A DNA stretch of 64,000 nucleotides from Ectocarpus siliculosus (taxonomy: Eukaryota > Sar > Phaeophyceae > Ectocarpales > Ectocarpaceae): contig FN649742.1 of assembly GCA_000310025.1 (NCBI GenBank), positions 82,027 through 146,026 of the forward strand, read 5' to 3'. Of this stretch, positions 10,372 to 22,839 are shown one piece after another. Position numbers and translations under genes: made by a program. Numbering within the stretch: position 1 is the stretch's first letter; each line of letters begins with the position of its first letter. The notes under the pieces were generated by a model. That model made no database searches, was not told the DNA's origin, and was given only the letters and a program-made list of their open reading frames with translations.

Positions 10372-13300
10372 CTACCGCTTGCTGTTCGCGTACCGGGCCA
10401 TCTCCTCGGGAGAAGACGTAAACAGCTCGATGTAGCGCGACCCTATCATCTCGCGGTCCTTGCGGAGCCCCATCTTGGCGTCCTCGCGCGTAGCAAACCG
10501 CACATACGCCTCTCCCGTCACCCGCCCGTCCGCCCGGGTCACGAAGGCGACGCCTTCCTCCGGGATGGAACACCCCTTGAAGAAGCACATCACCTCCGAC
10601 TTGCTCGCGCGGTACGGTAGCCCCCTCATGCGAATCACCGTCCCCTTCGCGTCTCCCGCCGATCCCTTCGTTTTGGTGGGGGCCGCGGGGGGCACGTGCG
10701 TGGCCGCCTAGAGGAACAGAGGAAGGAAAGCCAACAGGAGACGGGTCAAGTGGACGTGCGTCTTGTGCTGACCGCTTGCTCTTGGTCCAAGACTCTTACC
10801 GTGGTACGACGCATGGCATACTATATTTTATATTCCAGCATTAGTCCAATCACACTCTTGAGATACGACAACAGGAGTACAGCAACTCTGGTTTTGAGCA
10901 CGACCGACAAAGGAGAAAAGTCTTCGTTACCATGGACCCAATTCCTCGCGCATTCCTTGAAAACGTCGCAGAACTACTGTGGAAACTGCGAAGCTTCAAC
11001 CTCTACTAAATTCATGATTACTCAAGTCTTGTTTTAGCAGACACAAGGTCCGAGGCGTGCGTGTTTAAAACAGCTCGTGTATCGTATCGACCCCTCCCTA
11101 TCTTGGAAAAACCTGCTGGTTCCGTTTGAGTCACGTACGTCGCCGCCACAGCAGGAGAGGCTGTGCGAGAACATAAACACACACAACGGCTGTGTTCTGG
11201 ATACGAGGTCGTCGAGCTGTCGGCAAATGTTAATATTCCTACGGTGCGGCGTGATCACGACATGACTTGCCTTAACCCCCCCTTTCCGCGTCCCCGAGCC
11301 CCCACTCCCCNNNNNNNNNNNNNNNNNNNNNNNNNNNNNNNNNNNNNNNNNNNNNNNNNNNNNNNNNNNNNCGCCGCCGCGCCGCCAGCCGTCTCGGGCA
11401 AATGCGCCGCCTGCTGCGGGGCTCGCACTGCAGCGGCGGCTGGCCCCGGAGCCTTGGCGCTCCCCATCGCCAAGGCTGTGTCCGACTGGTGCACGACAGT
11501 CCCATTCTGGCCTTGCACGGCAGGGTCTCCGTCCTGCTCTCCTCCCCCTCCTACCCCCGCGGGGGTCGTCGGCGCAACCTCGGCGGCGCCCCCCGTCGAC
11601 CTCTTGATAACAGCCGAGTAGTAATCCGCCCGTATCGCCGGCGCCACCTTCGAAAAAGTAACGGGTGGGTGGATTTTGTAGGGGGGGGGGTGAGGTTGAG
11701 GGGTCTACGGTTAGAAGGGGCGGGGGGTCCGTGGGATGGTCAATGTGGGGTGTGCGTCCGCAAACGTTGCGCGATTGCGAGAAGTGCGCCGACAGCCCTC
11801 GGGAAACCGTCTGTATAAGGCCCTCGACCGGTTGGAGGGAGGAAGCGTGGACGGACTGTGATGCCGCAGCCCAGGCGGGCAGAAAGTGAAAACCGCTGTG
11901 AATGAAGACATGAAACGGGTCGTGACAGCAGTTTGTTTGTTCAGTTCGCATGTGTTAAAGGTGAAAAGAAAAGACAAGCTTGTTCTCACGTGAAAAAGCG
12001 GCCGAGGGGATCAGGCCATCGGGTGTACTACAACAGCTTACGGCATCGAGGCCAATGCACTTACATACCCCGACAACCCGCTTCGGGAACAACATCCAAA
12101 ATTGCTCACGAAAGAGTTAGTTGGGTTTCCTCAGTGCCATGTTCCGCACCTCGATGTAGCGACCCTTGATCTGCAGAGAGTACCGCTGCAGAGCCCCGTG
12201 GTAGTCCATCAGAGTCCCGAAGAGGGTGATTGCCCCGACTTCTCCGCCCGCTGCCCCACCCTGGCGACAGCCGATTCAAAGTGCGCAACGTTAAGAACAA
12301 GCAGAGAGGCAACGTGGTGCGCACGACCTATCGCTGACGATACGCCCCTACCGAATTTACACAAGTTGCACGGCAGTCGCGTAGGCACCTACGTCAAGAA
12401 GCGTTTTCGAGCTATTGTTGGTGCCGAATACATTGCTTAGTGCGTCGGCAAACACCGCATACGGTAAACCTGCGTAGCTAAGCCTGGGGTCCCCGATTTT
12501 CTCGCGGACATCTCCTCTAGCCGCCGCTGAGCCCCCTAGTACATTTACGCTTTCAAACGTCTAAAGTACCTTCTAACCAGTGGTAATGGTCCGTTTGAAA
12601 GAGCATTCGTCACTACATGAGAACACTGCTGCTGCACCGTGACAAAAAAACAGAAGTGAGTTGCCTAAATCAGCAGCAGCACCACACCAGTAGTCATACG
12701 CGTGCATCCCTGAACTTGGAACACGGGTACACCACCGGCATGGCCGACCACAAAAATATCAGATAGACAGACCGACCGAAGACATGTCGAGCCTGCACGT
12801 CAACGCCCTGCCGCAAACAATAGAGCAGTCAACCGGCAAAGGGTGCCCTACGCACATGACCATGGGCTCCCGAAACACACAAACCAGACCCCTTGAAAAA
12901 ATCCAGTTACGTCTACTATTGTATATGTGCACCCCTCGACGTCGCGATCGATCCACTTGTGGTCACCTCGAGCACGATGTCCAAAACGGGCCCAAGACCG
13001 ACGAAAAAGTCGAGAATGTCTTTCACGGACGTGTCAGCCGCAAGCCCCCGCAGCCGAACGCACGGGAAGTCCCCGAGAAGCTCGTTTTTGGAAGCATCGA
13101 ACCCCTTCTGTGCCTCCCCCGTGCCCGTGCCCCGCGCCCCCAACGTCGCTCCTCCGCCTCCGATCTCTAGCCCCGCGAAGTCCTGCGTCAAGGCACCGCT
13201 CCCGTTCGCCCCGTCCCCGCCTTCTAGCCCGATGGCTTGGCCCCCGTTGCCCAAGCCTGCCCCTACCAAGCCCTGCACTACCCCCGAACCTCGCGCAGGG

Positions 13301-14572
13301 GCAGAGGGCGTCATCAAAGCTCTCCCCGGCATGCCTCCCTCCATGTCTAAGCCGTGGACGGGGCCCATCGCCCCGCCGCCCAAGCTCGACGCCAGCGGTC
13401 CCAGGTGTCCGATGCCGTGCGGCAGCCCTTGGATCCCTTCCCCGACCCCGGGATCCAAATCTCCCGGTACGATCACTCCCAAGGCATCGCCGCCGCCCCC
13501 CGATGGCCCCATGCCGTCACCGCCGCCGCCGCCGCCGCCGACTCCGACACTACCGCCCCCGTTCCCCGAGAGGGTCGGACTGCTCTCCGAGCCTATCCCC
13601 GCCCGAACTTTGGAGGCCCAGGAGGACGGTGCCTGGGGCGCAGGAGGCAGCAGCTCGTGTTTCTGTTGCTCCGCAGCCGCCGTCCTCGCTATCCCATTGA
13701 GCAAGGCCTTCTCGTCACCCGACGGTTCCCCTGCGGCTACTACGCCTCCATCCGCGGCGAGTCCGTTCAGGCCCTGGTGCCCGTTCCCAACGTGGTGTTG
13801 CGTGATCATGTCATCCATCTCTGTGAGAGGTGTAGAGGTGTAGAGGGAGGCGGAAGAAGAGAGCAAACAACCAAGAGACGAGGGTCGGCCAGTGCATCGC
13901 TGTGGAGGGGGCATGCGCTGACTTGGCGAGAAGTTGACCCGAATTCGCGGATCAATGCTGCATTGTTGTTACGGTTCGCTTGTGTGCACGGGACGAAGAC
14001 ACAGGGTGGCGGGGATGTGCAGGCAGCGCGGAGTGTTTCCGACTCAAACTTCCAAGTTGTTTGGGGCACGCCCTGCCTTCCGTCAAGTTGTTGCACTAGG
14101 AGTTGGATCGACAGCGAGGTCTATTTTTGAAGTGTGTCTCGCCGTACCACACTGAAGGAGACCAAGCTACGAATTCGTTGTCTGCTCTTGTTTTACGTAC
14201 AACATGAGCTGACCGCTGTGGTTGTCAGGATCGTTTCCGACAAATCAAAACATCAACGTTACCTCGTCAGCTGTCTCTCGGAAACATCTCCCACCGTACG
14301 GTGTGCAACTTTTTCCTAGACGGTAATCGGATGCTGCATGTGAGGGAACAGCAAACATCTCCTTCGTGGGATAGCGTACGGGAGGAGGCGAAGCCAACAC
14401 CGAGGATAGCAGTTTTTCGTGGTAAAAGTTCTATAATGACACCAATATTTGAATCTTTGTGTACCATGCATATTTTGCCGGCTGGCGCCCATGCAGTCAC
14501 CACGAAGAGGCTTGAAAACAGAAGTCACTCACCCCGCAGCCCGAAGGTCTGATCCCCAAAGTTGAGAGACAT
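10372..14572 (-). CDS. Quasi-RRM RNA-binding protein (hnRNP H/F, GRSF1, ESRP-like)
   Basis: Exons are 14572-14533, 13820-12967, 12260-12150, 11647 to about 11275 (interrupted by the N gap) and 10707-10372, with agreeing phases wherever they can be checked. The order is a short start (MSLNFGDQTFGLRE), about 220 residues rich in Gly, Ala and Pro, and a first RRM split by an intron (FPCVRLRGLAADTS, then ITLFGTLMDYHGALQ and GRYIE). A linker follows, then a second RRM (VIRMRGLPYRASKSEV, GEAYVRFATREDAKMGL, GSRYIELF) ending at NSKR. LRGL and MRGLPY in place of aromatic RNP1/RNP2 motifs mark the quasi-RRM class that binds G-tracts and regulates splicing. An in-frame ATG at 14632 would add 20 residues. 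The donor after the gap is uncertain; a GC donor near 11270 is possible. The exact orthologue is not determined. Confidence 0.85.
11311..11371. other. Assembly gap, 61 N
   Basis: A run of 61 Ns lies inside the fourth coding exon of the quasi-RRM gene, in an Ala/Gly-rich linker. The length and phase of the missing piece are unknown, so the linker between the two RRMs cannot be completed. Confidence 0.98.
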
Positions 14573-15479
14573 GAACGATTCCGTGCCCAGCAGTGCCCGC
14601 GAGGACCGCGCTCTTGCTACAAAGATGGTCATCGCGTGCGTGAGAGGAAGACAGACAAGGAGGAGACTCAGATTTATTCAGTTGTCTTCGTTGACTAAAA
14701 AGTCATCGGTACACACACAGATCGTTGATCGATCGTTGAATGATGCCAAAACACTCAGACACACACGTGACGCATAGGACACAGAAGTGGTGCGGAATCA
14801 CCTAAGAACGCTCTAGACAGACAAAAGCACGCTTCCATCAGGGATGGAACTTGTGTCGGACCAAGGGGAGAGGGGGAGAGAGGTGGGAAAGAGCGGCTTG
14901 GCGGGCGGAGCGATTGTTCTGCTGCCGCCGCTGTGGATGTGTCCGCGGATTCTGCTTAAACGGGATTGAATGTTCGCGCAGATATTAGGGCTCAACAGAG
15001 TAACGGCGAAGGCCCTTCTTTCGACCCCCAACCCAGTCCCTTACATACCAAACACGCACGTGTCGAATCTTGTTACCAAGGTCCTCGCTCAGAACAGGCT
15101 AGTCGCAGCTGTTTGTGCTGGATCAACGAGACATTTTGACGTCGAAGACGGAAATGTGTTCCGCGTTCTCTCTCTAATTGAAGTTCCTGCACCTCAAAAC
15201 ACGCAGAGTTACTCCAGTGCGACTAGCTCTCAAGACAGGGTAGTGGAACATCACCTTAGACGACGAGGTGCCAAGTCTCTCTCTGTTCCTCTCGCGGCAG
15301 CAAATGTGTTTCCTCGCACGTTTCTTCTTGGAGGCTCCGCAGTATGCAAATTTCCATCTCCCGGGCGCACATATTGCGTCCCCCCCCTCTTGTGGTTGCT
15401 TCGCTGTCCTTCCCTTCCAACAGCTTGCTTCCCCAGCCAGTTGGTCAGTCTCTCGCTACCAGCCCGCCAGGCATTGACC
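14573..15479. promoter_or_regulatory. Divergent intergenic region, qRRM gene and SEPSECS
   Basis: About 900 bp separate the start codon of the minus-strand quasi-RRM gene from that of plus-strand SEPSECS, so both promoters should be here. I see no TATA-like box at a convincing distance and no further coding exon. Confidence 0.4.
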
Positions 15480-18400
15480 ATGAATGGAAGGAGCTTGGAG
15501 CAGGCTAGGAATCTGGTGAAGACATCCTACATCAATCAAGGAGAGCAAGCTCTCAATGGCAGAAGAAAACAGGTCAGATACACAAGAGAAGTTGAAGTCC
15601 GCCAGTTGCGTGTGCGGTGTTGCGGGGCGTGGGGTGTCCTCGAGCGTAAGTAAGTGTGGCTGGGCTCTGTGGTATCAGCGTTACGAGATGGACAATAGGA
15701 TCGCCTTGATCTCGAGCCTGGTGTGGGTTTGCATAAGTAGATATGACATGCAATAATAGACTGCAGGATATCATAGGATGTCTGCTGGTGTGTGCTGGCT
15801 AACGTTACTGGAAGTCTGTCAACAGATGTGATTAGATTTTTGGTGCTGCAAAGGGAGTGTAGAGCAAACTTTTCCAGCAACTACGGTTTTCCCCATTGGC
15901 CGTGGGCGTGTAGCGGTGCGCGCCACCTAGTCAGAAGTCGTCATTTTTGAAACGATCGGTTTCTCTCTGCTGTAGGTCGGGTTATTGGCACCTGTTTAGA
16001 ACGCATTGACCGCGATGCGCGACAGCAAGTAATCCAACAACGGCTCGATCTATCCGGCAGCAGCTTGTCCTTTCCAAGAGTTCGAGTTTGACGAGGACCG
16101 TGGAAAACCTTAAGCTATTCATCAGCACTCCATCAGCACTCCACACTTCCTAAGCTGCACTCTTTGCCGAGCTACGGTTTGATTTGACTCGAAAGGGACG
16201 CATGCATTTGTTCTCCTACAATACGCAGGTTACGGCGCTGCTCTCCAACCGTCGTCTGCCGACTCGAGGGTGGGATGACGCGCAGATCGAGTACCTCTTG
16301 ACCGAGATCTCTCTCATGGACAGCAATAACTTCTCAGAGAACGTGGGCGTCGGGGAACGAGAGGGAAGGGTGGGTTTGATTTTCAATTTTCAAAAACGCT
16401 GGGGGTGCTGCTGTCTACAAGCAGTTTCTGAAAGTACATGATGCTCACGCGTGTTGAGTTCCGCACAACAATGCGCACTAGGGGAGCCTAGCCCTGTGAG
16501 ATCGACGAAGAAAAGCTGGCTGGCTCCATGGAGATGTCATACAAATCATCCTCAAACAGAAGTCGTGGCACGTGGGCACCAACACGACCCATGTGCTGGT
16601 ATGCAACAGGCACGCCAGTTTACGACCGATTGGTGGTTGTTCCTAGAAGTTGGTTCTGTCAGCGGTTTTTTACAACGCCGTTGTCCGTCGCATTACCAAA
16701 CATGTCGCTACTGTGTGTTACTACAACGCACCGCTGTTGCTGAGTACCTCTGGGTTTATCCTAGATTCAGCGTCACCCCTCCCTGCCGCCTTTGTACGCA
16801 TGTTCAGGTGTATTCTGGCTTGGTCGCAAGACGAAATTTCCGCCTGTCACACGGCGTGGGTAGATCGGGAGACATCGCCGAGGTCCAGCCGAAAGCCGCT
16901 GGGTCATCGTTGCTGGCCAAACTCACACATGCGCTGGCGAAGGATGCTTTAAGGCTAGCGGGGCTTGGGAATGCTCGCGCTTGCCTTGTTCTGCCCATGG
17001 CCACCGGGTGAGGGAGTGCCGTGGATGAAACCGCTGTCACAACGGCCAGCCGCTCAATCGAGAGGCGGTTGGCTGCTATGCTACAACGTAGAGAAGATTG
17101 AAGATTGAGAGCTCTACACATGCGTGCTGTTGCGGCTGCATGTGTGTAGCAAATATCCGCTGGGAGGGGCATACTGCCTACCAGCCCTTCATATTTCCAG
17201 GAAAAAAGTTATTACAATGAGCACGAGGCCTTGTTCTCCCGCAAAGTTTAAGTTTTGCTGTCTTTGTCGCTTATCGTCAAGAGAGCGCGGACTAGCCAGC
17301 GGAGCAAGCCGTCTGATCCTTCCTCGATGCTCCGTCCTCTTGCAATCCAGCATGTCCTTGGCTCTAACGTTCGCAGCCTTGCGGGCTGCCAAGCCCGCCG
17401 CCAAGACGATCGTCTGGCCGAGGATGGACCAGAAGTCCTGTTTGAAAGCCATCGTGGCCGCCGGGTTCACGCCGATTGTTGTGGAAAACCTCATCCAGGT
17501 GCATACTCTGTAGTTCAACACAGAAAGCTTGGTTGGTGCACGTTTCGTTTTTGGTTCCTTAATGGATCCGGTGTCCGGTGCGGGATGATGTTTTGTGGGA
17601 CGGGAACCTTGCTCGCGGGACCGAAGAATCCGGATGGTTCTTGTCTCCGTGCGACTCTTGGGCATGATGCGAGTTAACACGCTTCCGGAAAATTCTCACT
17701 GCCTCCTTTTCGCACGGCTCTTGAACCTGCTTGTCGTCAAGATTAGGGCGACGCGGTTGCGACAGACGTGGACGGCGTGAGAGCGGCGGTGGAAAGCTGC
17801 GGCGCGGAAAACGTCTTGTGTGTTGTCACGACAACCAGCTGCTTCGCGCCTCGCCTGCCCGACAAGGTGTGCCGTGCACTATTAACCACATCATGATACG
17901 CTTATGCATACCCACAACACAAACTTTGCATCCGAGTAGTCGAGAATGTGTTGTCCGGTGCATTCCGCAAACTACGGCAATCGGTGAGTTCCTTTGCTCA
18001 CACGTTGGAATCTGTTTTCGCAAAGTTCTGGCTCTCCTTGTGTAGGCTGCTTATGTCCGTGTAGCCGACTGCCGAGGGCCGTTGTGTGGCCGCAAGGGGT
18101 GTCCGAGAAGCACGGGGGGTGTAGTGTTAAGACCAACTGTAGACAGAAGCAGGATGGTAGGCCTGGAGGCAACACAACACCCCAACCTGGGCCGGTAACA
18201 TCGGGTAAGCTCTACAGCAGTATGGTGAGAGAAGAAGGACCAACGATGGCAGACCCAACATGCTTTGCTTGCACACGGAACTGACCCATGCATGTGACGG
18301 ACGGACATGAAAAGACAGGAAGCACGATAATTACAACGGACGGACAAACGGACGGATGAAATTAGAATAAACACATGATGAAAATTCGTTCGGACGAACG

Positions 18401-21400
18401 GAGTACGATACTTGTAGCATGGACAGTTCGTGTATTGTACAGAACGGTGGTATTGGAAAGATAGCACGCACCATTCGTGCAACAGACGGACGGATGGGCG
18501 GACGGAAAAAGGGAGAACATTGCAGACACAACACGTGTCAGACGGAGCAAACACCGAAGGAGATGGAGAGTATGCACGAAGGAGACCCGAGAAGATCAAC
18601 ACGTCGAAGTTGGAAGTAGTGACAAATGCACCTTCTCAATGGACGAGAGCTCCAACAAAAGAATCACGAGCAATACGAACGACCCATGCACTGCTATTTA
18701 GATCTAGACAACACGCGATGAAAAACACATCGACAGAACAACAAGCGCAGACGAGCAAGCAGCACGCAAAAATAGAGGGCGAGCTGGTAATCCCGAGCCA
18801 CGGAAGGCTTGAAGACGCAGGGAGGAAATCGGTGGCAATTTGGCGACTGTTTTGTGTTGACGTCTTCGGCATCTCGGACTGTCGCTCTTCCGAACGAGGC
18901 CTCATCACAGCGCCGTGAGACGAAAGCGAGCGGGAACATTGCGATGCGAACACTGATAGTTTCATCTCGTTATCGGAGCTACTATTTCACTCGCCCGCTC
19001 GCAACTGTGGAACTGTGGAAGTGGATTCGTACAGGCAATCGAGAAGGAAGACGGTGTCCGCCATCATATGTTAATAAGCACTACGGTCGCTTTGCTTCTT
19101 TCAAGTTATCGATTCTGCCTGACTGCCACTGCCGCTAAAGGTCGACGAGGTTGCCCGCATATGCGCTGCGAGCGGGGTAGGGCACGTCATCAACAACGCC
19201 TACGGAGTTCAATGTTCCAAGACATGCCGGCTCGTCAACAGGTAAGCAAACAGAGAATAAAGTCCCACGCCAGGCAATGCGGAGTTGCTCGAAGGAACCC
19301 GGGGTCAAGGGGTAGACTACTCCACCATCACGAACAGCTTGCATGGCTCAGCGGATTTTTTTTTCACCTGCAGTGTCTCGCAAAAGGATGCGTGTTACCT
19401 TCCGAAACCATGTCTACCAAGTGTTTCCGCTTACGGACCCTGTGACTCACCGACCTTTTTTTGGTGGCCGTCTGCACATTTTTTCTCGGGCGTTGTTTGC
19501 TTGACGATCCCGCCGGGCAACACAAGGGCGATGGCGGTAGGGAGGGTCGACGCCGTGGTCCAGAGCACGGACAAGAACTTCTTGGTTCCCGTCGGCGGAG
19601 CGGTGGTGTGCGGACCGGACGCCACCTTTATCGAGCAGGCAAGGGTCACCCCCGAGGAAATAAGTCGCCGGCAAACCCCTCGTGTGTTGTTATCGCGTCC
19701 GGCCATCTGTGCTCCGCACGCTGTTGCGCTCGGCGTAGATCGACGTGCCCATGTTGCTGATCTCGCAGAACCGAAGACTTTTTTTTCTTGCACAAGAGCG
19801 TTCAACAATGGTTGCGCCCCGTGTTTCTCTCTCTGTGCGCTGACAGTCTTGAATCAAATGTGTCGCCTCCAAAGCCACCGTCCGCCCTCTCGTCTATTTA
19901 CTGTTGAATGGCAAGCACAGGTAGGTAAGAGCTACGCCGGGCGTGCAAGCTCTGGGCCTTGCCTAGATCTCTTCATCACGCTCCTCAGCATGGGACAAGA
20001 GGGGTGGAGGCGATTGTTGGCGGAGCGCGAGACTTTGGTAGAGCCTTTTCGGTGAGCAAGGCGACCTGCCGGGAGAAGGGAGGAGAATCATCCATTGGTT
20101 GAGAGGTCTTGACACACCGCTGCCCCTTCCGCAATCGTTATCGATGTTCTCGCCGTCGTTACAGAGCTTGAGATGTAGATGTGGTAGATCGAGTGTCGTC
20201 TCAATCAGTGGTGGTCCTGTGTATCGTGGCTGCGTATTAGTCCAACATGTCGCCCAACCAAATGGTGCTGGTAGGTTGCTGGTTCCAGCGCGACTTGGCC
20301 TTGCCGTTGTCTTTGGTTGTAGCATAACACCTCTGTGCGTCTGTGCGCTTGGGTGCTCGGTGCTCGGTGCAGACGGCGCTTACGAGAGGTGGCGGAGAGC
20401 AACGGAGAGCGCCTGCTCGAGTCAAGTGGTAACACCATCTCCTTCGCCGTGACTCTCGACAGCCTGGTTCGCAAGGTGCGGTTGCAAAGATCGCAGGAAC
20501 CAAATGTTTGCACTGTTGAGTCTAGCGTGCCGTGTCGCCCGTCACCGGAGCATCCTCTCACTCCTCGACAGTGCAGTTCCAACTTTCCGTGGCATGGTCT
20601 TGTTGGGGAGTGTAGCTGTACGGCACAGATGGGGTACATCTTTGTCCAGAAAGGATGTGGGATGGCCGGGAGGTGTACTTCTGAGGGACCATACCACCAT
20701 CTGGACTCAGCTATCTGCGTACCCCCTGGTTGGAAGGTGGATCCCCACCTCAACCAGAACTTTCTCTCAATTCAAGCAACATCAAATTTCTACACAATCG
20801 TGGAGGCAAGGCATCAAGTGGCCGTACCTCTTTCTTTACCCTAGGACCCAGCTGCTTCCAACAACTGGGGGCACCTTCATAGTCTGCCTTTCGCGTACAG
20901 CAGGGACAATGGCATTCGACTGCTTCGTGAATTGTGCGTCCAAGACTTACGAGAGAAAACGTCCTGTTGGCGTGCGTTTCATCTCCGCCGATTCTGTCTT
21001 TCTTTTCTCCTGCACTACAAAGTATCCCTTTACAGTATGACAACAGGTCTGTCCCCCCCCCCTCTTGTTGCCCGCAACGATGCGTTCGAATGCCAACCCC
21101 CCTTATCACCACACAGCAGTCCACGGCCGCGTGCGCGCTGGAAAGCAACGGCGTTACTGGCACAGCCTCCGGCGCCCCTGCTTCGGCGGCCTTCTTCGGG
21201 TCTATGCTCTTCACGCGATGCGTGTCTGGCACCCGGGTCGTCCCGCGTGAACAGCACAAGTGCGTGGGCGGCATCGATTTTAACGGCTACGGGGCGAGCG
21301 TGACCGGCTATCCGCACGACTACTTGACGGCGGCGTGTGCCGCAGGATTGTCCACGGAGGAACTTGACGAGTTTTTGATCCGGCTGGACAAAGCCCTTCG

Positions 21401-21680
21401 AAAGGCCAAGGCCGAGAGAGCAGAGGCGTTGGCAGCGCCTCGGTCACAAGATGGGAAAACGGAGGCGGGGGTGACCAATTCCACCGCAAACGGTTCCGCA
21501 AACGCAGAGCCAAGCCTCGTTGGGGTAGCAGCCGCTCAAGACGATGGGAAAGAACGTGCTGCAAATGGAGAGGTGCGAAGAGATACTCCCGGAGCGACAA
21601 GCACAGGTGGTGGAGCTGAACAGGGGGCGGAGTGCCTAGAGGCTCGAGGCGACGACGAGGACTGGGACGACGTAGATTAG
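15480..21680 (+). CDS. SEPSECS: O-phosphoseryl-tRNA(Sec) selenium transferase (SepSecS)
   Basis: This PLP enzyme converts phosphoseryl-tRNA(Sec) to selenocysteinyl-tRNA(Sec) with selenophosphate. Ten exons fit with agreeing phases: 15480-15572, 16229-16369, 16808-17007, 17351-17498, 17747-17866, 19141-19241, 19527-19638, 19921-20051, 20373-20475 and 21117-21680, giving 570 residues. Diagnostic segments in order are [91 protein letters not shown] with the PLP lysine at residue 284, the same number as in human; [17 protein letters not shown]; and [16 protein letters not shown]. The C-terminus has an acidic, low-complexity extension of about 90 residues ending DDEDWDDVD. Intron 7 uses a GC donor (CAG then GCAAGG at 19639) and intron 5 is 1,274 bp. 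The presence of this enzyme implies a selenoprotein-making host. Confidence 0.95.
18290..18520. repeat. Degenerate ACGG/CGGA tetranucleotide tract in SEPSECS intron 5
   Basis: Imperfect runs of CGGACGGA-type units recur at about 18295-18305, 18337-18357, 18391-18402 and 18484-18505 inside the longest SEPSECS intron. On the opposite strand this reads as Arg/Pro/Ser-rich ORFs with no support as genes. Confidence 0.55.
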
Positions 21681-22839
21681 CCCTCAGGGAATGTGGCGAC
21701 GACCCGTCTTGTTGCGCCGTTTTGGTTAGTTCAGTTTTGGGCAAATTGTTCACAGCGCCGCGTTCAAGAGTAAAGAAGAGAGCTCCGTGCTCCCGTATTT
21801 GCTAGCATGCGCTCTGGGGTGATCGAACCCTTGTGTACACGCCTCGCTTGAATGGACGCTGAACGGACCCTGCCCTTCAGATCATTCCGAATGGGAGGAG
21901 CGTATGGGAGTAAATTGTGTCGTATGGCACATTTTCAAGGGAAGCTACAACTCTTGTCGAACATACACACCCCGCTAGTTGGAAATTCTCGAATCCAAGA
22001 TTCCTTCCAAGAGCTGGCAAGATTTTGAAACAATCAGCCAGATATCCTCGTAATCTCGGTGCGAGAATAAGGAGCCCAACTATCTACTCTACAAGTTCTC
22101 GCGGCTACCCTTTATTCCACGCTACAACCTGGCTTACAGAAGAGGCGGAACCTGGACATTAAGTGCCCCCTCACAGAGATTTCCCCTCAAACTCAAACCC
22201 ACCCACGCAGACAAAAGAACCGCAAGGAAGAGTAGGCTGGCTACCGGTGATGATTTCCGCCCACGAGGACCTAGCCCTCCCTGGACGGCACTACCCGAGA
22301 GCGCGAGCGGCAGCAGGGGGGAACCCTGAACAACCTGCAGAGCCCAGATCTGAAAGCCAAACCTTTGATCTACACCGTCTCTGATCAAGCACGCGCACAG
22401 CCTTACAACATGACAGGAAAACTGGGGAGGCGACCTCCAGCTTCACCAAGCCTACTTCTCGCATCCACTCAACACTGCTGTATTGTCATCCACAAAGACC
22501 CCCGGGGTTGAGGTTACCTCCTAAAAGCCCCTTAACGCCTTCAAGGTTGCCACAAATACTTTATTTCCCTCTTGCTCTTTCGAAACCGCCGACAGAAAGG
22601 AAGGATGCTTCGGTTGATGCCGGGCTTACACCCGGCCTACTATTTAAAAAACCCCAAAAGCAGTGCCTTCTGTTACTCACGTTACCAACAGGAATCAGGC
22701 ACCGACCCCACCGACCACTTGTTGTAAGGTGGGGCGCGCGTTGCGACCGAAGGTGCGAACCATTCTCCGTAGTCGGTCAGCTCACACCACGCAATCTGGC
22801 GGTCTTCTTGCGGGTGGTGGAAGCCCGGCAGGACGCGGC
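21681..22839. other. Intergenic region between convergent SEPSECS and the 298-residue gene
   Basis: Both neighbouring genes end here (stops at 21680 and 22840). I see no exon with credible splice sites and no RNA gene. Short ORFs at 22134-22388 and 22508-22843 lack any recognisable protein features. Confidence 0.4.

Noticed and set aside
12893-14130. Long proline- and arginine-rich plus-strand ORFs
   Set aside because: They are antisense readings of the Gly/Ala-rich exon of the quasi-RRM gene. The minus strand has matching splice phases and an RRM.
18051-18602. 183-codon minus-strand ORF with repeated R-P-S-V-R-L
   Set aside because: It translates a degenerate ACGG tetranucleotide tract inside a SEPSECS intron and has no protein features.
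21850-22480. Possible decayed transposon or extra gene downstream of SEPSECS
   Set aside because: Composition differs slightly from its surroundings, but I find no terminal repeats, no recognisable protein and no splice-consistent exons, so no element is called.
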